DNA of 64,000 nucleotides from Marinobacter excellens HL-55 (GCA_001314845.1 LJZQ01000007.1:1-64000), one strand, 5' to 3'. Shown: positions 22,433-32,051, numbered from the stretch's first letter. Numbers and translations: made by a program. Notes: generated from the sequence alone by a model not told the origin.

Positions 22433-23203
22433 ATGTCAGGACAGCTCTCCATTCCGTCAAAGAAAGACAATGTCAGTGAACAGGAATGGCAACTTCGGAT
22501 TGACCTTGCGGCGGCCTATCGACTGGTTGCACTGCACGGTTGGGACGACCTTGTTTTTACTCACATCTCCGCGCGAATACCCGGCGATGAACACCACTTC
22601 CTGATTAATCCCTACGGAATGATGTTCGAAGAAATCACCGCATCAAGCCTCGTGCGAATTGATCAGAACGGGAACAAGATCAACACTGGCGATTTCGACA
22701 TCAATCCCGCCGGTTTTACTATCCACAGCGCTATTCACGCAGTGAGAGACGATGCGGCCTGTGTAATGCACCTGCACACAGCCGATGGTATTGCGGTATC
22801 AGCCCAGCAGGATGGTTTGTTACCGCTGTCGCAGCAAAGCCTCTTTGCGCTGGCGAGTTTGTCATATCACGATTATGAAGGGGTCGCCCTGCGTGAAGAC
22901 GAAAAGACCCGCCTGCAGAAAGATCTGGGCAAGGCAAACTTCATGATCCTGCGCAATCATGGTTTATTGACCACCGGCACCAGTATTGCTGATGCATTTC
23001 TTGCCATGTATATCCTGCAGACGTCGTGTCAGATTCAAATCAAAGCACTCGCGGGCAACCGACCACTGACTCCCATACCCGCGGGCATCGTCGACACCAT
23101 CAAACAGCAAGCCGATCAAGTGACCAAGGGCCTCGGTGGAAAGCTGGCCTGGCCCGGGTTACTCCGCAAGCTCGATAGAATTGATCCAGGTTTCCGGAAC
23201 TGA
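22433..23203 (+). CDS. class II aldolase/adducin family protein
   Basis: LVALHGWDDLVFTHISARIPG...FLINPYGMMFEEITASSLVRID...HLHTADGIAVSAQ. Confidence 0.93.
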   Translation: MSGQLSIPSKKDNVSEQEWQLRIDLAAAYRLVALHGWDDLVFTHISARIPGDEHHFLINPYGMMFEEITASSLVRIDQNGNKINTGDFDINPAGFTIHSAIHAVRDDAACVMHLHTADGIAVSAQQDGLLPLSQQSLFALASLSYHDYEGVALREDEKTRLQKDLGKANFMILRNHGLLTTGTSIADAFLAMYILQTSCQIQIKALAGNRPLTPIPAGIVDTIKQQADQVTKGLGGKLAWPGLLRKLDRIDPGFRN

Positions 23204-23214
23204 CAGGAGCTCAC

Positions 23215-24591
23215 ATGCTTGCAAACCTTGGCCTTCTGGCGGGCCTGATTCTGCTGATTTTTATGGCGTTGCGCGGTGTCAACATTCTGGTCGCCGCTCT
23301 GGCATCCAGCCTGATCGTCGCAGTGACCAACGGGCTGGGCCTGTCTCCGACTCTGCTTGAGCACTTCCCATTCGGACCACTGGGGGCTTTCAGTTTTGCG
23401 GGCAAGTTTTTTATCTTGTTCCTGGCCGGTGCCATCTTCGGGAAAATGATGGCCTCAAGTGGCGCCGCTGGCTCCATCGCCAACGCCATTACTCGAGGCT
23501 TGGGGGCAAAACGCACGATACTGGTCACCATACTGGTGTGCGCACTGCTAACCTACGGCGGTGTCGTTGTCTTCGTAGTGATTTTCACTATGTACCCGCT
23601 GGGCGTCGCGCTTATGCGCGAAGCCAACCTGCCGAAGCGCCTTTTCTGCGGCGCTACAGCATTGGGCTCCGGCACCTTCACGATGACTGCACTCCCGGGC
23701 ACGCCCTCAATTCATAATGTTATCGGGGCTTCCGCTCTGGGCACAGACCTGTTCGCTGGCGCTCTGATCGGACTTACCGCCGGTGCGGTCATGTTTGTTT
23801 TGGGCATGATGTACCTGGAACGGCAATGGACCCGGGCTCGTGCAGCCGGAGAGGGCTATCAGGTGAACGCCCAGGACGAATATATGGAAAACATGGCGCC
23901 CGCACTCAAGCACGGCCCCAAATGGCAGACCAGCATTGTTCCGCTGGCACTGGTGTTGGGCACGATCATTATTCCGAGGCTTTTGACGGCTCTTGGAATA
24001 GCGGATGGCGAGACACCATGGTTGGGCACACTGATAACGTTTGCCAGTGGCGAACCGATAGTCTGGCCAAGCTTTGCCTTGATGGTCGGTGCTGGCAGCT
24101 GCGCGTTACTTTTCCCCGATTTTCGCAATAAAGCCATGGAGAGCCTCGGCGTCGGTGCAAACGACGCTATCATGCCGCTGCTCAACACCGCAGCCGTGAT
24201 AGGTTTCGGCAGTGTCGTCACGCAAACCACGGGCTTTGAGAGCTTTGCGCAGTGGGTTCTGGAACTGCCACTACCTCCGCTGTTATCTGCATTTGCCTCT
24301 GTCAGCGTAGTGTCAGCAATTGTGGGGTCGGGGTCTGGCGGGTTGCAGATCTTTATGCAAACGTTTGCTGAAAAATATCTGTCGATGGGCATTGAGCCTG
24401 AAACTCTGCACCGAATTGCCACACTCGGCTCCGGCGGTATCGACTCGCTCCCTCATTGCGGCGCCGTGATTGCCATGCTGACCATTATGGGTCTCAAACA
24501 CAAAGAAGCTTACAAGGACATCTTTGTGGTGACGGTCGCGATTCCCGTGATCGCCACACTGGTCGCAATTGGCGTGGCATCTATTATCTAG
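23215..24591 (+). CDS. GntP family permease
   Basis: 458 aa; multiple TMs; ALGSGTFTMTALPGTPSIHNVI, GSGSGGLQIFMQTF, GGIDSLPHCGAVIAML. Confidence 0.85.
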   Translation: MLANLGLLAGLILLIFMALRGVNILVAALASSLIVAVTNGLGLSPTLLEHFPFGPLGAFSFAGKFFILFLAGAIFGKMMASSGAAGSIANAITRGLGAKRTILVTILVCALLTYGGVVVFVVIFTMYPLGVALMREANLPKRLFCGATALGSGTFTMTALPGTPSIHNVIGASALGTDLFAGALIGLTAGAVMFVLGMMYLERQWTRARAAGEGYQVNAQDEYMENMAPALKHGPKWQTSIVPLALVLGTIIIPRLLTALGIADGETPWLGTLITFASGEPIVWPSFALMVGAGSCALLFPDFRNKAMESLGVGANDAIMPLLNTAAVIGFGSVVTQTTGFESFAQWVLELPLPPLLSAFASVSVVSAIVGSGSGGLQIFMQTFAEKYLSMGIEPETLHRIATLGSGGIDSLPHCGAVIAMLTIMGLKHKEAYKDIFVVTVAIPVIATLVAIGVASII

Positions 24592-24602
24592 CCGTGGCCG
24601 GT

Positions 24603-25232
24603 TCAGGCGCTGCTGCTGTTCCAGTGAGCAGCGCCGACAAACACCATCTGCAGGAAGCGCGTCGTACGTTTCCGTACCTGCCCCACCTGATAGTCGTCAT
24701 CTTCTGAAACGCTGAGCAAGTCGGTCAGACTGAACGCCACCGTGCGCACGACCAGATCACAGGTCAGATCCAGATCCGCATCGCTAAGATGATCCGCCAA
24801 CCGAAGCCGCCGTAAATCGTTGGCCAGTTCACTGGCAAAGAATCGCATCTCACTGCGAATCCCCTCCTGCACTGCCCGGCTCTCGCCGGCCAAGCCCTGT
24901 GCCATAAACAGAAAGAAACTGCGATTGGCTTGAGCGTGAGCCACGAAAATACCTACCGATTCTTCAATCAGCTTGTCTGCCTGCAGCACATTCGCTCGAG
25001 CCTCGCGCATCATCCGCCGCAACACCAGCCCAAGCTCATCGACTAACTGCAGGCCGAGATCATCTACGCTGCGGAAGTGTCGATAAAACGAGGTAGGCAC
25101 CACGCCGGCCTGTCGGGTGATTTCCCGAATCCCCAAACTGGCGAAATGTCGTCCTTTGCCCACCAGGGCCAGGGCTGCATTCATCAGCTTCTCGCGGGTT
25201 TCACCCGGTCTGCGTCTTTGTTGTTCTGCCAT
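24603..25232 (-). CDS. TetR family transcriptional regulator (FabR/DesT-like)
   Basis: RRRPGETREKLMNAALALVGKGRHFASLGIREITRQAGVVPTSFYRHFRSVDDLGLQLVDE; divergent from reductase + desaturase. Confidence 0.87.
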   Translation of the reverse strand: MAEQQRRRPGETREKLMNAALALVGKGRHFASLGIREITRQAGVVPTSFYRHFRSVDDLGLQLVDELGLVLRRMMREARANVLQADKLIEESVGIFVAHAQANRSFFLFMAQGLAGESRAVQEGIRSEMRFFASELANDLRRLRLADHLSDADLDLTCDLVVRTVAFSLTDLLSVSEDDDYQVGQVRKRTTRFLQMVFVGAAHWNSSSA

Positions 25233-25258
25233 TGATTTGTCCGTACCACGTTTATCCG

Positions 25259-25388
25259 GTTCACAAGTGTACACATTAGACCGAAGAAAAGTCCTGCCGG
25301 CTTGTCATTTTGAGCCAACACAAAAACAAAGATTGTTGGAATCACGATTGCTGTGTACAGTCGTACACATAGGTGAACACTTGTACAC
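25259..25388. promoter_or_regulatory. three candidate operators for the DesT-like regulator
   Basis: GTTCACA-AG-TGTACAC (25259-25274), perfect TGTGTAC-AGTC-GTACACA (25352-25369) and GTGAACA-CT-TGTACAC (25373-25388) in the divergent intergenic region. Confidence 0.65.
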
Positions 25389-25428
25389 ATCACGACAGAA
25401 AAGTACCAACAGATTCGGAGAACATATC

Positions 25429-26535
25429 ATGCTGGCACGCATTTCAAATACCAAAGCATTCCACTGGCTGGGCCGGCAGTTAATGAATCGCGACAACCCG
25501 GCCGCCTGGCTCGATCCGTTGACTGAAACCCTAAACCCTATGTGGGTACAAGAGTACACACCGGCCCGGGTTGAACGCATTATTGCGGAAACCGGCGACA
25601 CCAAAACCTTTGTACTGACACCGGCCAAGCGCTGGACCGGCTTTCAGGCGGGGCAGCATGTGAACATCTGTACTGATGTGAACGGCGTTCGCCGTACCCG
25701 CACCTTCAGTTTGTCCAGCTCACCCTTGCTTTGGGAGCTTCAGGGGCAGATCACGCTGACCATAAAGCGCCTGCCCGGCGGTCTGGTAACCAACTGGATG
25801 CACGACTCGCTGGAAGAAGGCGATGTGATCGGCCTGACCGAAGCCTTCGGTGACTTCCAGATTCCGCAGCCTGCCAAACCCGCGCTTTATATTGCGGGCG
25901 GCAGTGGCATCACGCCGATTTTGAGCCAACTCGAGACTATGGCCGCCGAAAACTATCGCGCATCCGTTGCCCTGCTCTACTTCGTGCGGACTCAGGATGA
26001 CGTGATTGCCCGGGAAGCTCTGACCGCCCTGGCCGCCCGTTGGCCCGCGCTGTCACTGACGATCATCGCAACCCATGAGGGCAAAGAACCTCGCTACCTG
26101 AAAGACAGCGACCTGACACCGGTAACCGGTCTGCAAGTACGGGAAGTGTATCTTTGCGGCCCGAAAGGTCTGATGGATCTGGCCAGTGATCTGCTGAACC
26201 AGCGCGGTGTGAAAGAGCAACAGATCCACAGCACTTTTTTTGCACCACCGGCACAGGCTCAGCTGGACGGCGCCCAACTTGGTGGCGAAGTCACTTTTAC
26301 CACCAGCAACCTGATGGTGGGTTCCGAGGGCGATGCCAACCTGCTGGACATCGCCGAGGCCGCCGGCCTCAAGCCACAGCACGGCTGCCGCATGGGCATT
26401 TGTCATCAGTGCAGCTGCCGCAAAACCAGTGGCACCGTGGTTAACCGCCTTACCGGCAAAGTATCCGGGCCCGGTGAAGAGACCGTGCAACTGTGTGTTT
26501 CAGTTCCTCAGGGCCCTGTCGTACTGGACGTATAA
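25429..26535 (+). CDS. ferredoxin reductase-type flavoprotein with C-terminal 2Fe-2S domain (desaturase electron donor)
   Basis: RTFSLSSSP, YIAGGSGITPILSQLE, CRMGICHQCSCRKTSGTVVNRLTG...QLCVSVPQGPVVLDV. The longer ORF start (25117) overlaps the regulator, so MLARISNT is preferred. Confidence 0.88.
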   Translation: MLARISNTKAFHWLGRQLMNRDNPAAWLDPLTETLNPMWVQEYTPARVERIIAETGDTKTFVLTPAKRWTGFQAGQHVNICTDVNGVRRTRTFSLSSSPLLWELQGQITLTIKRLPGGLVTNWMHDSLEEGDVIGLTEAFGDFQIPQPAKPALYIAGGSGITPILSQLETMAAENYRASVALLYFVRTQDDVIAREALTALAARWPALSLTIIATHEGKEPRYLKDSDLTPVTGLQVREVYLCGPKGLMDLASDLLNQRGVKEQQIHSTFFAPPAQAQLDGAQLGGEVTFTTSNLMVGSEGDANLLDIAEAAGLKPQHGCRMGICHQCSCRKTSGTVVNRLTGKVSGPGEETVQLCVSVPQGPVVLDV

Positions 26536-26580
26536 ACCAAAATTCAATGCTGCGACCAAACGGGTCGCAAGGAGCAAGCC

Positions 26581-27672
26581 ATGAAAAAACTTAACGATGA
26601 TCAGCTGAACGAACTGCAGAAAGATCTGGACGCCATCCGTGATGAAGTGTTGGCCGACCTGGGTGAACGTGATGCCAACTACATCCGCAAAATTATTCGC
26701 CTGCACCGCACGCTGGAAATTGGTGGCCGGGTGATGATGCCCTTTGGCTTTATTCCCCCGGTTTTTGTGGCCGCCACTGCCAGTCTGGGCATTGCCAAGA
26801 TTCTGGAGAACATGGAGATTGGCCACAATGTAATGCATGGCCAGTACGACTGGATGAACGACCCCAGCCTGAACTCACAAACCTACGAATGGGATACCGC
26901 CTGCTCCAGCGAATCCTGGCGCCGAACCCACAACTATGAACACCACACCTATACCAACATCATCGGCAAAGACCGGGATTACGGTTATGCGGTGTTGCGT
27001 CTGAGTGACGACGAGCGCTGGAAGCCCTGGCATTCCCTGCAGTTTATTAACTACGTTCTGCTCAGCACCCTGTTCCAGTGGGGTGTCGGCCTGCACGAAC
27101 TGGAAACGGAGAAGCTAACTCGTCGTGAGATCCGTTTGCGCGACAAAATCCCCTTCCTGAAAGACTTTGCCCGAAAGGGCGGTCGTCAGGCGTTCAAGGA
27201 TTACGTGTTCTTCCCTTTGCTGACATTGCCGGTGGCACCGATTGTGCTGGCAGGTAACGTGGGCGCCAACCTGATCAGGAACCTGTGGGCGTCAACTGTG
27301 ATTTTCTGCGGGCATTTTACTCAGGACGCGGAAACGTTCAGCGAAGAAGAGTGCGAAGGCGAGAGTAAAGGCCACTGGTACTTGCGCCAGTTGACGGGCT
27401 CATCCAACTTTACTGGCGGCAAGTGGCTGCACGTGCTGAGCGGACACCTGAGCTATCAGGTTGAACACCACGTATTCCCGGACCTGCCAGCACACCGTTA
27501 CCCGGAAATCTCGGAGAAGGTGCAGGCCGTTTGTAAAAAACACGATATTCCCTACAACACCGGAACATTCGCAAAGCAGTACGGCACCGTGCTCAGCCGC
27601 ATTGCCCGCTACTCCCTGCCAGATGCCTTGAGAACCCGCCTGGAGGGCAAGCGCGAACTTCAGGCGATCTGA
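26581..27672 (+). CDS. acyl-CoA/fatty acid desaturase (DesB-like)
   Basis: Histidine boxes GHNVMHGQYDWMNDP, HNYEHHTYTN, YQVEHHVFPDLPAHRY. Confidence 0.92.
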   Translation: MKKLNDDQLNELQKDLDAIRDEVLADLGERDANYIRKIIRLHRTLEIGGRVMMPFGFIPPVFVAATASLGIAKILENMEIGHNVMHGQYDWMNDPSLNSQTYEWDTACSSESWRRTHNYEHHTYTNIIGKDRDYGYAVLRLSDDERWKPWHSLQFINYVLLSTLFQWGVGLHELETEKLTRREIRLRDKIPFLKDFARKGGRQAFKDYVFFPLLTLPVAPIVLAGNVGANLIRNLWASTVIFCGHFTQDAETFSEEECEGESKGHWYLRQLTGSSNFTGGKWLHVLSGHLSYQVEHHVFPDLPAHRYPEISEKVQAVCKKHDIPYNTGTFAKQYGTVLSRIARYSLPDALRTRLEGKRELQAI

Positions 27673-28097
27673 AGCAAGCGCACTAACTGCGGCCGATGAT
27701 GATCCTGGATCACATCGGCCAACGTATAGTTGTCGAGAGTATCCAAAAAGGCCTTCAGTGCCAGGTTAAACATGCCTTTCAGGCCGCACACCGACGTGAT
27801 CTTGCAGGCATTTTTCGTTGAGAAACATTCAACGATGCTGAGATCCTGTTCGGTTTCACGAACCAGCACACCGATGTTGATCTCATTCGGGGCCATGTGC
27901 AGCCGCATTCCGCCTTTCTTGCCACGAACCGTCTCGATGTAACCTTTTTTGTTCAGCTGATGCACCACCTTCATCAGGTGGTTCTTCGAGATTTCATAGC
28001 TGTCAGCAATTTCCTGGATAGTGGCCAGCCGATCACCCTGTTCAGCCAGATAAATCAGAACCCTGAGCGAATAGTCGGTATAGCGGGTGATGTGCAT
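27660..28097 (-). CDS. nsrR: Rrf2 family regulator, NsrR-like (nitric-oxide-sensing type)
   Basis: MHITRYTDYSLRVLIYLAEQ...ISKNHLMKVVHQLNKKGYIETVRGKKGGMRL; three Cys in CFSTKNACKITSVCGLKGM. Confidence 0.88.
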   Translation of the reverse strand: MHITRYTDYSLRVLIYLAEQGDRLATIQEIADSYEISKNHLMKVVHQLNKKGYIETVRGKKGGMRLHMAPNEINIGVLVRETEQDLSIVECFSTKNACKITSVCGLKGMFNLALKAFLDTLDNYTLADVIQDHHRPQLVRLLQIA

Positions 28098-28124
28098 TCA
28101 ATACTCCAAAAATGTAAGAAATCG

Positions 28125-28517
28125 TCAGCGGGACGGCCGTGTGAGTAAATATCCGGCAACACTCAGCATAAACAGCCCCGATACAGTCAACACAAACGCT
28201 GGCGAGCCCAGCCAGACCAGCATGGTCCAGCTCAGAACCATCATGCTGCAAGCCAGCACCTTAGCCGTTACGGGTATCGCCCTTCTGTGCCGCCACTGCA
28301 CAATGGCAGGGCCGAATTTAGGGTGATCTTCCAGCCATAACGCGAACGCTGGAGAACCTTTACTGGCAAAATAAGCGGCAAGCAGAACAAACGGCGTGGT
28401 CGGCAACAATGGAAGTATTAATCCCACTGCGGCAATACCGATCGAAATATACGCAAGAATTCGGAAACCGGTTTTACCGGTTTGTGCTCCTATGATGCGG
28501 GCTTGGCGACTGTTCAT
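28125..28517 (-). CDS. DUF454 (YbaN) family protein
   Basis: 130 aa; LILPLLPTTPFVLLAAYFASKGSPAFALWLEDHPKFGPAIVQWRHRRAIP. Confidence 0.88.
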   Translation of the reverse strand: MNSRQARIIGAQTGKTGFRILAYISIGIAAVGLILPLLPTTPFVLLAAYFASKGSPAFALWLEDHPKFGPAIVQWRHRRAIPVTAKVLACSMMVLSWTMLVWLGSPAFVLTVSGLFMLSVAGYLLTRPSR

Positions 28518-28565
28518 AACTGCATCTATTCTACCTTGTTTTCGCGATTCAAATCACACCACAAT

Positions 28566-28588
28566 TACATTCATTGAAAATACATCTT
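28566..28588. promoter_or_regulatory. candidate NsrR binding site
   Basis: TACATTCATTG-A-AAATACATCTT against the 11-1-11 consensus AAGATGYWTTT-N-AAAWRCATCTT: right half 11/11, left half 7/11 by hand count. Confidence 0.6.
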
Positions 28589-28721
28589 ACAAGAAAAAGA
28601 ATCCATCTCTTTAGAGAAGTCGCTGGAGAGATTACCGCCCGATGGGTATCGGAATACCACGCAAGTTTTGCCATACTTGGTCTACACTTACGCTATTGCG
28701 TTGAGACAGGACCGCGTCCCC

Positions 28722-29714
28722 ATGCCACAGACCAGACTGACAGACCGATTTGGCCGCACCGTAAACTATGTGCGCCTATCGGTGACTGACCGCTGCGATT
28801 TCCGTTGCGTTTACTGCATGGCCGAGGAAATGACCTTTCTGCCCCGCCAGCAGGTGTTGACTCTGGAGGAAATCGCCAGGATCGCCCGCAACTTTGTCAA
28901 TCTCGGCACCGAGAAGATCCGGCTGACCGGCGGCGAGCCGCTGGTCCGCAAAGATATTCTGGATCTGGTCACGGAAATTGGCACCTACGGTTTACGGGAT
29001 TTCGCCATGACCACCAATGGCAGTCAGCTGCCAGTAATGGCCGAGAAACTGCGCAAGGCAGGGCTGCATCGCCTTAACATCAGTCTGGACTCACTGGACC
29101 GGGACAAGTTCCGCAACATTACCCGTACCGGCAATCTGGATCAGGTGCTTGAGGGCATAGACGCAGCGAGGGACGCTGGCTTTCGAGGCATCAAGTTGAA
29201 TACGGTGGTGATGAAAGGCCGTAACGATGAGGAAGTCTCCGAGTTAGTCGAGTTTGCCCGGGCCAAGCAGGTGGATATCACCTTTATTGAGGAAATGCCG
29301 CTGGGCGAGATTTCGGAGCATGATCGTGGTTTAGCGTTGTGCACCAGCGATGAGGTGCGTGAGCTGATTAGCCAGGATCATGAGTTGATGGAGGCTACAG
29401 AAAATTCCGGTGGGCCTGCTCGTTATTACCGGATGCCGGACAGTTCAATTCGTGTCGGGTTTATTTCGCCACATTCCCATAATTTTTGTTCTACCTGTAA
29501 CCGGGTTCGGGTGACGGTGGAGGGGCGGTTGTTGCTGTGTCTGGGCAATGAGCATTCGGTAAATTTGATGCGGGTGCTTCGGGGCCATCCGGTGACGGAC
29601 GACAAGCTGCGGCAAACCATTATCGATGCGATGGATCTGAAGCCGGAGCGGCATCATTTTTCTGCCGACGGGGATGTCGAGATTCTTCGCTTTATGAATA
29701 TGACGGGCGGTTGA
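28722..29714 (+). CDS. moaA: GTP 3',8-cyclase MoaA
   Basis: Radical-SAM motif [20 protein letters not shown]-terminal [20 protein letters not shown]. Confidence 0.95.
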   Translation: MPQTRLTDRFGRTVNYVRLSVTDRCDFRCVYCMAEEMTFLPRQQVLTLEEIARIARNFVNLGTEKIRLTGGEPLVRKDILDLVTEIGTYGLRDFAMTTNGSQLPVMAEKLRKAGLHRLNISLDSLDRDKFRNITRTGNLDQVLEGIDAARDAGFRGIKLNTVVMKGRNDEEVSELVEFARAKQVDITFIEEMPLGEISEHDRGLALCTSDEVRELISQDHELMEATENSGGPARYYRMPDSSIRVGFISPHSHNFCSTCNRVRVTVEGRLLLCLGNEHSVNLMRVLRGHPVTDDKLRQTIIDAMDLKPERHHFSADGDVEILRFMNMTGG

Positions 29715-29794
29715 TTCTTTTTTTACTCCTAGCCTTCTGGTTTTGGGATTGGAGCCGGTGATGGCCATGGCGCAATATCCCGGAACCCCCAACT

Positions 29795-30244
29795 ATGACC
29801 ATGGCCGAAAAGCTCTGCCTGAGTGCCGCTTTCCTTTTCTTTATGACCGGATTACTGACTGGGATCTGGAAATACTGGTGCATGGCTACCAGCGCGAAAG
29901 CAGTGGCCCCCAAGTATGTTGATGTCGCCCACCGCAGCTCATTGATGTACAGCTTTGCCGCCGTATTGCTGGGCTGGTTTGCCGGCTACAGCGTTTATCC
30001 CAGCTGGCTGAACACCCTGGCGGCAGCCGCGGCCCTGGGCTTCTTTGCCCTGGCCATCAGAACCTACATCATCCATGGTCTGCTTCGGGACACCAGCAAC
30101 CAGCTTCGCAAACCGCACAAGTTGGGTAGCACCACACTACCGCCCTGGTTAATTCATGGCTTTATGGTGCTAATGATTGTTGCAGAAGTGGGAGGTTCAC
30201 TGGTGCTGGGGTCGGGTGCACTGATGGGCGCGTGGCAATCGTAA
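29795..30244 (+). CDS. small 4-TM membrane protein of unknown function
   Basis: 149 aa ORF with four hydrophobic segments; KYVDVAHRSSLMYSFAAVLLGW; no confident family. Confidence 0.65.
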   Translation: MTMAEKLCLSAAFLFFMTGLLTGIWKYWCMATSAKAVAPKYVDVAHRSSLMYSFAAVLLGWFAGYSVYPSWLNTLAAAAALGFFALAIRTYIIHGLLRDTSNQLRKPHKLGSTTLPPWLIHGFMVLMIVAEVGGSLVLGSGALMGAWQS

Positions 30245-30253
30245 GCCAACGGA

Positions 30254-31004
30254 TCACGAAGCAACCAAATCCATCCCTGGCCTGCTATACCAATAACCAT
30301 TACACGGCGGCGCTTCCACCAGCTGCAGCGGGTCGGTGGCTGGCACTTCACCCCGGCGTACCTGATCAAAGCGTTTGACCACCTCGTCCATACCCTGATG
30401 TTCCGGGCTCAGGCGTAACGTGCTCACCCCCATTCGTTCCATGTCCGGCAACTCCCGCATCAAGTCGCAGCGGGAGCCAGACAGGGTGGAGATGCCGTTC
30501 AGGCGGAACAGCTCCTGGCTTTCACGGGAACGCAGTTCCATGCCATCCGGATGCTCCAGGCAGCGGAACTCGCAGTTGTCTTTGGGCAGGTTGTAATGGC
30601 GGGCGGTAAAGCAACGGGACGACCAGGCCAGCGGTAAAAAGCCCCAGGAGAAGACTTCTGCGGGTAAATCCAGCCCTTCGGCTTTCAGCTCGTTGATCAG
30701 TTGTTCCAGAGTTTCCTTGCCCAGCTCCACCGGCAGGTTCCAGCCCTGCAGGCCCTGTCTGGTCAGGATTTTCAGAGTGGCGGTATTGTAGATATTCATG
30801 GAGGGACCGGTCACAAACGGGATCTTGTTGCGGATGGCCACCTGCAGGGCGCTCTGATCGTTGGCTTCAACCAGGAATTCATCCTGCTCGCAGAATCTGC
30901 GTAAACGGCGCAGGTCCGCTTCGGATTCGATCAGCGTGAGGGTCGACAACACCACGTTCTTGCCACAGGCCTTCAAATCCCGGGCCAAGAGATAATTTCA
31001 TCAT
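30254..31004 (-). pseudogene. ubiV: ubiV (U32 family peptidase-like, O2-independent ubiquinone synthesis), N-terminal deletion with frameshift
   Basis: ATG start MMKLSLGP is followed directly by ARDLKACGKNVVLSTL in another frame; the roughly 50-aa N-terminal region including the expected GETVC Cys motif is missing. The rest (MNIYNTATLKIL, YWYSRPGMDLV) is U32/UbiV-like. Confidence 0.82.
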
Positions 31005-31017
31005 AGACCGTTGAACC

Positions 31018-31745
31018 TCATTTCCACTTTCGGTGATAAGCGCCAATGGTGGTCAGGCCACCCTCGGAGAGCCCGGCCAGCGTATTGTTCCACTGGCTCT
31101 CTACGGAGAACATGCCGGGCGTTGCGTCCAGCCGGTCCAGCGCCTGACGCCAGGTGCGGGCAACGTCGGCAATGTAGGCGGGGCTGCGTTGGCGGGATTC
31201 GAGGCCTTGAGGGGTTTCCTGCCAGCGCACAGCTTTGGCGGGTGAGCAGGCACCCCGGGTATTCGGGGACTCATCGGTGAGGTAGGACGATAAATAGCAA
31301 CGACCCTCAGCCATGATGCACAGGCTGCCGAAGGCCAAGACTTCCAGCTCCACCGGACTTTGTTTGGCGACGCTCCTCACCTGATCAATGGAGAGCACCC
31401 GGGGCAATACGGCCCGGCGAATATCAAAATTGTCCTTGTAAAAAGAAAGGGCTTCGTGACTGGTGGCAGAACCCTGCACAGACAAATGGCGAGGAGTTTC
31501 CGGATACTTGTTGGCCGCATAGTCCAGCAAGCCCATGTCGGCCAGGATGATGGCATCCACACCCAGATTGGCGGCGCGGTCGACAGCTCCCTTCCACTGC
31601 TCCCAGCCATCCGATTGTGGGTAGGTGTTGATTGCGCAAATACCCGGCTGCCTTTGGCGTGGGCGTATTCAATGCCCGCATCGGCGCCGTTATCGACAGC
31701 GGTTTTCAGAGCGGGAAGACTACCCGCGGGGCAGACGAGTTCCAT
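31018..31745 (-). pseudogene. ubiU: ubiU (U32 family peptidase-like), two internal deletions plus a frameshift
   Basis: MELVCPAGSLPALKTAVDNGADA jumps to GIEYAHAKGSRVFA; frame then breaks (GCG CA ATC AAC ACC) before INTYPQSDGWEQWKGAVDRAANLGVDAIILADMG; GLESR joins directly to QRSPAYIADVARTWRQALD. Confidence 0.85.
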
Positions 31746-31801
31746 GGCATTCTCCACTGCAAGGGTGGCGCTACCATAACGCCACTTTCACAGGGCATGC
31801 C

Positions 31802-31815
31802 TTGACCTTTGTCAC
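31802..31815. promoter_or_regulatory. candidate ANR/FNR box upstream of ubiU
   Basis: TTGAC-CTTT-GTCAC, against TTGAT-N4-ATCAA (7/10), about 56 bp from the ubiU start. Confidence 0.45.
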
Positions 31816-31831
31816 CATGCGAATCAGAAGC

Positions 31832-31978
31832 TTACAAACTTCGACCACGAATCACCCGCAGCAGTATGACGACAATCGCGACCACCAACAGAATGTGAAT
31901 AAAGCCTCCCATGGAATAGGAGGTAACCAGCCCCAGGGCCCAAAGTATCAACAGTATGACGGCAATTGTTTCCAGCAT
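31832..31978 (-). CDS. Lmo0937-family small membrane protein
   Basis: 48 aa read directly: MLETIAVILLILWALGLVTSYSMGGFIHILLVVAIVVILLRVIRGRSL; absent from the ORF track because it is under 60 aa. Confidence 0.85.
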   Translation of the reverse strand: MLETIAVILLILWALGLVTSYSMGGFIHILLVVAIVVILLRVIRGRSL

Positions 31979-32051
31979 GACAGCATGCTCCTGTTAGGCC
32001 CAACGCCAAACCGCGAGATCTGGACTCGTGGTCTGGGTGGGCTGACCAACC

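Noticed and set aside
30254-30988. 244-aa U32 peptidase starting at MARDLKACG as a complete gene
   Set aside because: The real start codon and first residues of ubiV lie upstream in another frame; this is the truncated body of a pseudogene.
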